From Spirosoma endophyticum (GTDB lineage Bacteria > Bacteroidota > Bacteroidia > Cytophagales > Spirosomataceae): a DNA stretch of 64,000 nucleotides. The stretch covers positions 1-64,000 of the forward strand of contig NZ_FOLQ01000016.1 in assembly GCF_900112365.1 (NCBI RefSeq), written 5' to 3'. Made by a program: the position numbers and the translations under genes. The notes under the pieces were generated by a model. That model had not been told where the DNA came from. It did not search any database and saw nothing but the letters and a program-made list of their open reading frames with translations. Of the stretch, positions 59,257-64,000 are shown in pieces; the stretch's first letter is position 1; every line of letters starts with the position of its first letter.

Positions 59257-60583
59257 CGAAAGAGGTGATCCATGTTTTGGGCGCAAACGATTCCTGTTCA
59301 CTCGCCAGATTAATGTCAGGAGAAATTAAGGGTTTCCCCAGCCGACCATTGAGCGCTACGTACGAATCGACATACACCTCCGGATTGTGATACCCATGCT
59401 GAGCATAGTAATCCCGGAGTAAGTGCGCATATTGAAGCAGCATATCGGGCTGTGTCGACATCATTTTTTCCTGCAATGGGGTCAGGAATTCGGTGTTGTT
59501 GACAATGGTCCGGTGTCCCAGATTGTCTTTGACCGTAAACTGTGCGTAGCCCGCTTTCTCCATCAACATGACCCGCCATGAAAACCGGTAGCCCTGCTCG
59601 GTCCAGAATAGTTCGCCCGGATAGAGCAGGTAACGGAAGGGAAACAGTAATTGAATGATAAAGAAAACGACGAATACGACACGTATCAAATTCGCTATAA
59701 TGGGTTGATACGTATAGGCACGGTGCGCCAGTAGAAAGGTTGTTGGAATGGATAGCCAGTTGCTTATTTGCCGAATGACAGCCAGGTGAAAGTTTGCGGA
59801 GAAAAAGATCAGGGCTGTCAAGATCATAACGTAGGGAAACATGCCAATCGGAAACAGCAACGCTGTCAGTCCGTGAAAAACAATGACTGCTACGTAGGCC
59901 CAGGGGCGCGTTGGGCGATTCCAGAGCAGAAATGGAATGCTCAAATCATACAGACAGCCAAACCAACTGAACGCATAGGGTATCCGGTGATCATTAAATA
60001 GAAAGCCAACAACGGGAAGATCGTTGTGTGCTGGTAGCCAGATACGTAGTGGCATGGCATTCAGTAACCAGTCGCTGTTAAGTTTGGCTAAGCCCGCAAA
60101 CACATACAACAGCGCCACAAACAGTTTCAACGAGTCAATGCACCAGGCCGGAATCTGACCGGCGAGCAGCGTACGACGGCGAAAGGCATCTACCGAGAAG
60201 TACGTATTGGCGGGTAGGAAAATCAGCAGCAAACAAACCATACTCGTGAAATAGTAATGGTTCAGATACGTGCTTTTGTCGATGAGTTCAATGTACGTAA
60301 AACTCACAAACAAGCTTACAATCGCAACTCGGTAGAAAAGCCCGATGGCAACCAGCAGTGCCGAAAGCCCACAAACAGCAAACAACACATAGGTGTATGA
60401 ACCCAGTGGATGCACAAAGTCAAACCCGTAGAACGGGAAAAAATAGCGTGGTTTAATATACAATTCCTCAATCCAGCCCCTACTCCAGAAACGAACAATG
60501 CTCCCGAAGAGCATCAGTCCGAATAGGAGTCTGAATACAGCCAGGGGAGCTGCCGAAGTGGTTTTGCGAAAATAGGCCAGCAT
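59234..60583 (-). CDS. HTTM-domain (vitamin-K-dependent carboxylase-like) membrane protein
   Basis: 449 residues with several membrane helices (FRLLFGLMLFGSIVRFW, YVLFAVCGLSALLVAIGLFY, and further) and the HTTM hallmark LNHYYFTSMVCLLLIFLPAN, then a soluble C-terminal part (RWKVD-like region replaced by FTVKDNLGHRTIVNNTEFLT). HTTM proteins share the fold of gamma-glutamyl carboxylase. In Bacteroidota they cluster with imelysin and TonB receptor genes, as here, suggesting iron-related modification; no reaction is proven. The gene is coupled to the receptor gene. Confidence 0.88.
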   Translation of the reverse strand: MLAYFRKTTSAAPLAVFRLLFGLMLFGSIVRFWSRGWIEELYIKPRYFFPFYGFDFVHPLGSYTYVLFAVCGLSALLVAIGLFYRVAIVSLFVSFTYIELIDKSTYLNHYYFTSMVCLLLIFLPANTYFSVDAFRRRTLLAGQIPAWCIDSLKLFVALLYVFAGLAKLNSDWLLNAMPLRIWLPAHNDLPVVGFLFNDHRIPYAFSWFGCLYDLSIPFLLWNRPTRPWAYVAVIVFHGLTALLFPIGMFPYVMILTALIFFSANFHLAVIRQISNWLSIPTTFLLAHRAYTYQPIIANLIRVVFVVFFIIQLLFPFRYLLYPGELFWTEQGYRFSWRVMLMEKAGYAQFTVKDNLGHRTIVNNTEFLTPLQEKMMSTQPDMLLQYAHLLRDYYAQHGYHNPEVYVDSYVALNGRLGKPLISPDINLASEQESFAPKTWITSFDDKIYGF

Positions 60584-60597
60584 AGCAGGAGATTTAC

Positions 60598-60682
60598 GGT
60601 TTATGGCGGTCCGTCGCTACGGTGGGCTGACGCATCCATATTGCTCGCGTCAGCCCACCGTAGCGACGGACCGCCATAAACC
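60598..60682. repeat. Dispersed palindromic repeat, copy 2
   Basis: Perfect 36-bp arms at 60598-60633 and 60647-60682 with a 13-base loop. The core GGCGGTCCGTCGCTACG is shared with the copy at 28017-28109. It lies inside the imelysin-HTTM-receptor gene row, where it may lower read-through. Confidence 0.8.
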
Positions 60683-60707
60683 GAATACCATAAACCGTAA
60701 ACAGTAG

Positions 60708-61868
60708 TTAATCCCCGTCGTTGTCGGTGTAGGTGATCGTGATGCTCATGACGGTTGTCATATCAACCTTCAGCATCCGTACGGCTTTTTGCATTTGGGT
60801 GTACACCAGAACTACGGCGGCATCGTTGGTTTTTATTTCGTCGGATAAATTGGGTTTCAACGTAGTAAGCTGCTGATTGACAGCCTCAAACTGCTTGTTG
60901 ATAATGTCTACCAGCGACGCACCGGTGCTACTGTCTTTGGCGCCTAACGAGTTCAGGTATGTTTTCAGGCTTGGCCCTTCCTGGCCCGTCTTTACGCCTT
61001 TACCATTGAAAAAGTCAACCGTGGCCTGATGCGCCGTTTTGGCCAGCGTTAATGCCAGGTCTTTCTTATAATACGCTTCGACTTTATCGGGCGAAACGGT
61101 GCCATTGCTCATAGCGCCCGACGGAATGCCGAACTTCCCGGAGCGGAGATAGCGCTCATAATTAAGCACGTAGCCATTGACTAATTTCGATGTTGAACAA
61201 CCCGCGTTCAAGGCGGTGCAGTTGATGAACGTATCACGGTAACCACCGGTGGTCCAGGCGGTATACACCGACGAGAATTGCGTATTCATCTGCGTTGTCA
61301 GCCGTTTGAGGTAGGCTAGGCGTTTGGCTGCATCGGCCGCCGTAGTGTAACGTGCTACGATGGCATCATCGGTGGTGCCGAGACCATTAATAAAGTAATC
61401 CAGTGCTGGAAACCCTTGTTTGGGGTAAGAAGCCGGTACGTCAAACGCGCCTGTTCCGGCTGTAACATAGGCTTCAATTCCCGTAACGTCGGTAGGGTAG
61501 ATATTGAAGAAATTACGGAGCGTATTCTGTTCCGCCGGACCAACATCAAATAATTCAACTTTTTGCCATTCGGTATAGGCATCGACCCAGGCTTGCCGAA
61601 AATCGGTCAAAGAGGCTTTGTCGGGTTTTACGGCAAACGCATCCGATTTGGTCAGCATCAGGTCAAACTTCGTTTTGAAATTCGCGTAGCTGGGTACGAT
61701 GATGTTGTCGGCGATATTCGTCAGCATCGCTTTACGATCGCTACTTGCCTGATCGGCTGGATTGGTGGGTGTCGGTGCGGGCGTATCAGGACTGTTGCCT
61801 CCGCAAGCCCATAAGGCCCCTACGAATGCGCAGGCAAAACCGATTTGTTTCCACTTGAATTGTGCCAT
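60708..61868 (-). CDS. Imelysin-family lipoprotein
   Basis: 386 residues. Lipobox ALWACGG after a signal peptide, then a Pro/Thr linker, then two imelysin-like helical bundles (FRQAWVDAYTEWQKVELFDVGPAEQN, YPTDVTGIEAYVTAGTG, ... KLVNGYVLNYERYLRSGKFGIPSGA). Imelysin (peptidase M75) proteins are iron-regulated periplasmic or outer-membrane lipoproteins. The GxHxxE motif of the family is not visible here, so a binding rather than peptidase role is likely. It lies between DUF4856 and HTTM genes. Confidence 0.85.
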   Translation of the reverse strand: MAQFKWKQIGFACAFVGALWACGGNSPDTPAPTPTNPADQASSDRKAMLTNIADNIIVPSYANFKTKFDLMLTKSDAFAVKPDKASLTDFRQAWVDAYTEWQKVELFDVGPAEQNTLRNFFNIYPTDVTGIEAYVTAGTGAFDVPASYPKQGFPALDYFINGLGTTDDAIVARYTTAADAAKRLAYLKRLTTQMNTQFSSVYTAWTTGGYRDTFINCTALNAGCSTSKLVNGYVLNYERYLRSGKFGIPSGAMSNGTVSPDKVEAYYKKDLALTLAKTAHQATVDFFNGKGVKTGQEGPSLKTYLNSLGAKDSSTGASLVDIINKQFEAVNQQLTTLKPNLSDEIKTNDAAVVLVYTQMQKAVRMLKVDMTTVMSITITYTDNDGD

Positions 61869-61979
61869 GATGTAAAAAGGGACAGAGCGATACGTAATGT
61901 ACCGCTCTGCGTACCCTGATAATGAGTTTAAAGTTGATTCTACAGAAATCGCAGGAACAACAGAATCTAAATTTGTCGC

Positions 61980-63143
61980 TTATAACGTGAACTTCGCTTT
62001 AATAGCGGCAGAAGCGGTATTTATTTTATCATTCGTCAATCCCCAGAAACCATTCGGCGCACCAATCAGACCGGCGAGAATCGTATCCGAGAAGGCCGCA
62101 TCGGCTTTGTTCAACGTAGCGTAACGCAGGCTATAAATAAAGCCGAGCCCTTCGCCCATAGCGTGCGCACGGGCTGCATCTGTGGTCCCCGTTTTCCATT
62201 TGTCAAGATAGCCCAGAGCTGCACCGGAAATAGCCCGTTCCATGGCCAGGTGAATGAAAGCCGCCTGCGTTTTCAACGTAGCCATATCATTATTGACAAT
62301 AGCTGCCCGTCCTTTTAGCAGAGCCGCATGGATTTTTGGGAAATCGGTCTTGTTGTATTCCCATAGGTAAGAACCAATAAAGCTTTCGCCCGATGACGTA
62401 GCAGTTGCTTTGGCGCCATAGACCGGATTGGCGGTGAGAATCCCATAAATCTCATCCCAGTTTTGCTCAAGCTGCGTATACTTTTTGCCAGCAACCAGTG
62501 TCGTATTGTCCAGTGCCAGGTTTTTGTCGCTTAGCAGAACATTGCCAATGTAATCGACCTGAAACGCGCCGATTAAGCCTTTTTGAATAATCTGAGCGTA
62601 TTCAATTCCTTTTTCATCAACCAGATACGTTCCTAGCTTACCTGCTTTACCTTCCGAAGCGGTGGCTGATACCGATTTGCTGGCTGTGGCAATTGCCGGG
62701 AAAGAAGCTTCAATAGTGGCCCGTTCTTTTTCGGCATCAGTTGCCGATAGAGACGAGGCCGTTACGTTCCGCAACTGCACCCCCGACGTGTTCAGCGAAG
62801 CAAGTGTGCCGGAGAACGGGCTGCCTGTATTCGCAAACATATTTTTCAGGACAGTAGCGTCCAATGTAGCACCCGTACCAACAGCCGTGCCGTTGTATGT
62901 ATTGATAGATCGGAAAATTAACAGCCGGTTGGCGCCATTCGTCAGGTCAACGGTTTTGGCACCTGCATCATCCACAAAAAAATTGGCATACGTAGTGGTA
63001 TCCGTCAGTTTTGTGTAGTCGACTGACTTACGAAGTTGCGGAGTAACGGTGGTTGGGTTTTCGTCGTTGTTGTTACAGGCTGATAGGCTGACAGCGAGTA
63101 GCGCAACGGGTACCAGTCGAGTAAATAGTGAAGAAGTAAACAT
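61980..63143 (-). CDS. DUF4856 family lipoprotein
   Basis: 387 residues. Lipobox LLAVSLSAC, then the DUF4856 pattern: TTPQLRKSVDYTKLT-type start, TGANRLLIFRSIN-like core, GIEYAQIIQKGLIGAFQVDYIGNVLLS, EQNWDEIYGILTANPVYG and KTDFPKIHAALLKGRAAI. These lipoproteins occur with imelysin and TonB receptors in iron-regulated loci of Bacteroidota and are of unknown biochemistry. First gene of the row, transcribed from a promoter at about 63171-63202. Confidence 0.88.
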   Translation of the reverse strand: MFTSSLFTRLVPVALLAVSLSACNNNDENPTTVTPQLRKSVDYTKLTDTTTYANFFVDDAGAKTVDLTNGANRLLIFRSINTYNGTAVGTGATLDATVLKNMFANTGSPFSGTLASLNTSGVQLRNVTASSLSATDAEKERATIEASFPAIATASKSVSATASEGKAGKLGTYLVDEKGIEYAQIIQKGLIGAFQVDYIGNVLLSDKNLALDNTTLVAGKKYTQLEQNWDEIYGILTANPVYGAKATATSSGESFIGSYLWEYNKTDFPKIHAALLKGRAAIVNNDMATLKTQAAFIHLAMERAISGAALGYLDKWKTGTTDAARAHAMGEGLGFIYSLRYATLNKADAAFSDTILAGLIGAPNGFWGLTNDKINTASAAIKAKFTL

Positions 63144-63170
63144 CTATGGGATTGGCTATATTATTTCCTG

Positions 63171-63202
63171 CAAATGTAAGCGGTATTTAGACTAATTATA
63201 AA
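63171..63202 (-). promoter_or_regulatory. Promoter of the DUF4856-imelysin row with a possible iron box
   Basis: On the minus strand -7 TACATTTG at 63178-63171. Upstream, between -33 and -7, lies ATTTAGACTAATTATAAA (63185-63202), an imperfect palindrome resembling iron-repressor boxes. The operator reading is inference. Confidence 0.45.
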
Positions 63203-63561
63203 ATACTCTTTGCCTTTATTTTATTAATTTATTTATAAGCTGCTGTTCCTTAATTGGTTGAATCTGTTTGGCTTTTGCTGATAAGCGGTACTAAACTTCT
63301 TAAAAGATCGTTAACTTACTATTAAATGTAGGGATGATTGTTTGGCATAACCGTTAAAGTAGTTTATATTTGAGTACATCTACACGCTTCCTCACCATTG
63401 ATTTATTAACTAATCCGATACATTGGTCTGGTTCATTAAATTGGTGACTGTTCATTTAATTAACCTGTCCGCCCTACAATTTTTCTCGCCAGTTACACCG
63501 TAGCCAGTCGGTGATTTAATGCCTCGCTTTGTTCTTCATCCACCTGTAACGTTTCCTTGTC
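63203..63561. other. AT-rich intergenic region
   Basis: About 360 bases without a supported gene, between the divergent DUF4856 and receiver genes. Promoters for the receiver gene are expected here, but I could not fix one. Confidence 0.4.
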
Positions 63562-63999
63562 ATGGCTTTTCACTCGCTTGCTGGCAGTAAGCTACCTACT
63601 ACGTCTACCGTCTGGGTAGTTGATGATGATGAAGATGATCGACTCTTCATTCGATCGGCTTTTGACGAAACGCAACAGCCCATTAATGTGCTGACACTTA
63701 ACGACGGTGATCAGCTATTGCCAACTCTGGCTGATTGTGACGAACTACCCCGGCTAATTTTGCTGGACATCAATATGGTACGGCAGAACGGCTTTGAAAC
63801 CCTCGCTCAACTACGTAGCACACCGACGTTTGCGCATCTGCCCGTTGTTATGCTGACAACCTCATCCGATAGTTCGGATTGCCGCCAGAGCCTGGCGCTA
63901 GGTGCTAATCAATGCCTGACCAAACCGTCCAACTACAGGCAACTGGTGACGCTGGTTAAGAAATTAAGTGAACAATGGGAGTTGGTTGAAGTTGCCTAG
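63562..63999 (+). CDS. Stand-alone receiver-domain response regulator
   Basis: 145 residues, one receiver domain only. It has VVDDDEDDRLFIRSAF (acidic pocket), phospho-acceptor Asp69 (LILLDINMVRQNGFET), LTTSSDSSD and LTKPSNYRQLV with the conserved Lys. This is the CheY/Rcp1 layout without an output domain, so it may act in a phosphorelay or bind a partner. Its sensor is not in the window. The stop codon is at the right edge, so the gene is complete. Confidence 0.9.
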   Translation: MAFHSLAGSKLPTTSTVWVVDDDEDDRLFIRSAFDETQQPINVLTLNDGDQLLPTLADCDELPRLILLDINMVRQNGFETLAQLRSTPTFAHLPVVMLTTSSDSSDCRQSLALGANQCLTKPSNYRQLVTLVKKLSEQWELVEVA

Positions 64000-64000
64000 C

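Overview
The window looks like chromosomal DNA from a Cytophagales bacterium of the phylum Bacteroidota; Spirosoma or a close relative is my inference. The evidence is four full-length TonB-dependent receptors (three with a visible carboxypeptidase-like N-terminal domain), SusC-type plug sequence, a fragment of a hybrid two-component propeller sensor, imelysin/DUF4856 lipoproteins, and many promoters with the Bacteroidota -7 element TAnnTTTG in place of sigma70 boxes. Base composition is near 50% GC. I saw no rRNA, tRNA or CRISPR array.

Region by region. 1-3032 is decayed: an IS3-type transposase gene runs off the left edge, its element interrupts a fragmented propeller/histidine-kinase gene, and a lipoprotein gene and a frameshifted acetyltransferase follow. 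3265-13558 is a stress-type cluster headed by a Crp/Fnr-family regulator: two pirins, NmrA and SnoaL-like proteins, two short-chain dehydrogenases, an alpha/beta hydrolase, a YjdI-type mini-ferredoxin with a YjdJ-type acetyltransferase, and an F420/NADP-type reductase. Four perfect TTGAT-N4-ATCAA boxes lie about 40 or 62 bp upstream of predicted starts, which makes a coherent regulon. DUF305 and YncE-like genes sit inside it.

14698-19564 is the most novel part: a bacterial poly(ADP-ribose) polymerase with a WGR-like domain and an intact H-Y-E triad, bracketed by two copies each of two unrecognised small gene families in the order A-B-PARP-B-A. Both A genes share a promoter-overlapping CGTAA-N5-TTACG palindrome. 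A WYL-domain regulator and a YdeI/DUF1905 protein are encoded divergently next to it.

19686-29711 holds two TonB receptors (one behind a histidine-rich membrane protein), an OmpR/HisKA two-component system, oxidoreductases and a GxxExxY gene bracketed by related hairpin repeats. 29772-44459 holds an alpha-2-macroglobulin/TonB-plug protein, a lipoprotein metallopeptidase, an MFS transporter, a GH43-like secreted protein, a dithiol FAD oxidoreductase behind a 61-bp palindrome, a GMC dehydrogenase with its subunit-3 partner, an HxlR-DoxX divergent pair with tandem operators, and a CDF metal exporter.

44972-55137 holds PAS, CWC and thioesterase genes, a TonB receptor locus with a Cys-rich small protein and a BNR-repeat protein (possibly metal related), a two-component system followed by six 11-bp repeats, and a SulP transporter. 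55424-63143 has an aldo/keto reductase-HxlR pair and an iron-type locus (DUF4856, imelysin, HTTM, TonB receptor). The window ends with a stand-alone receiver protein.
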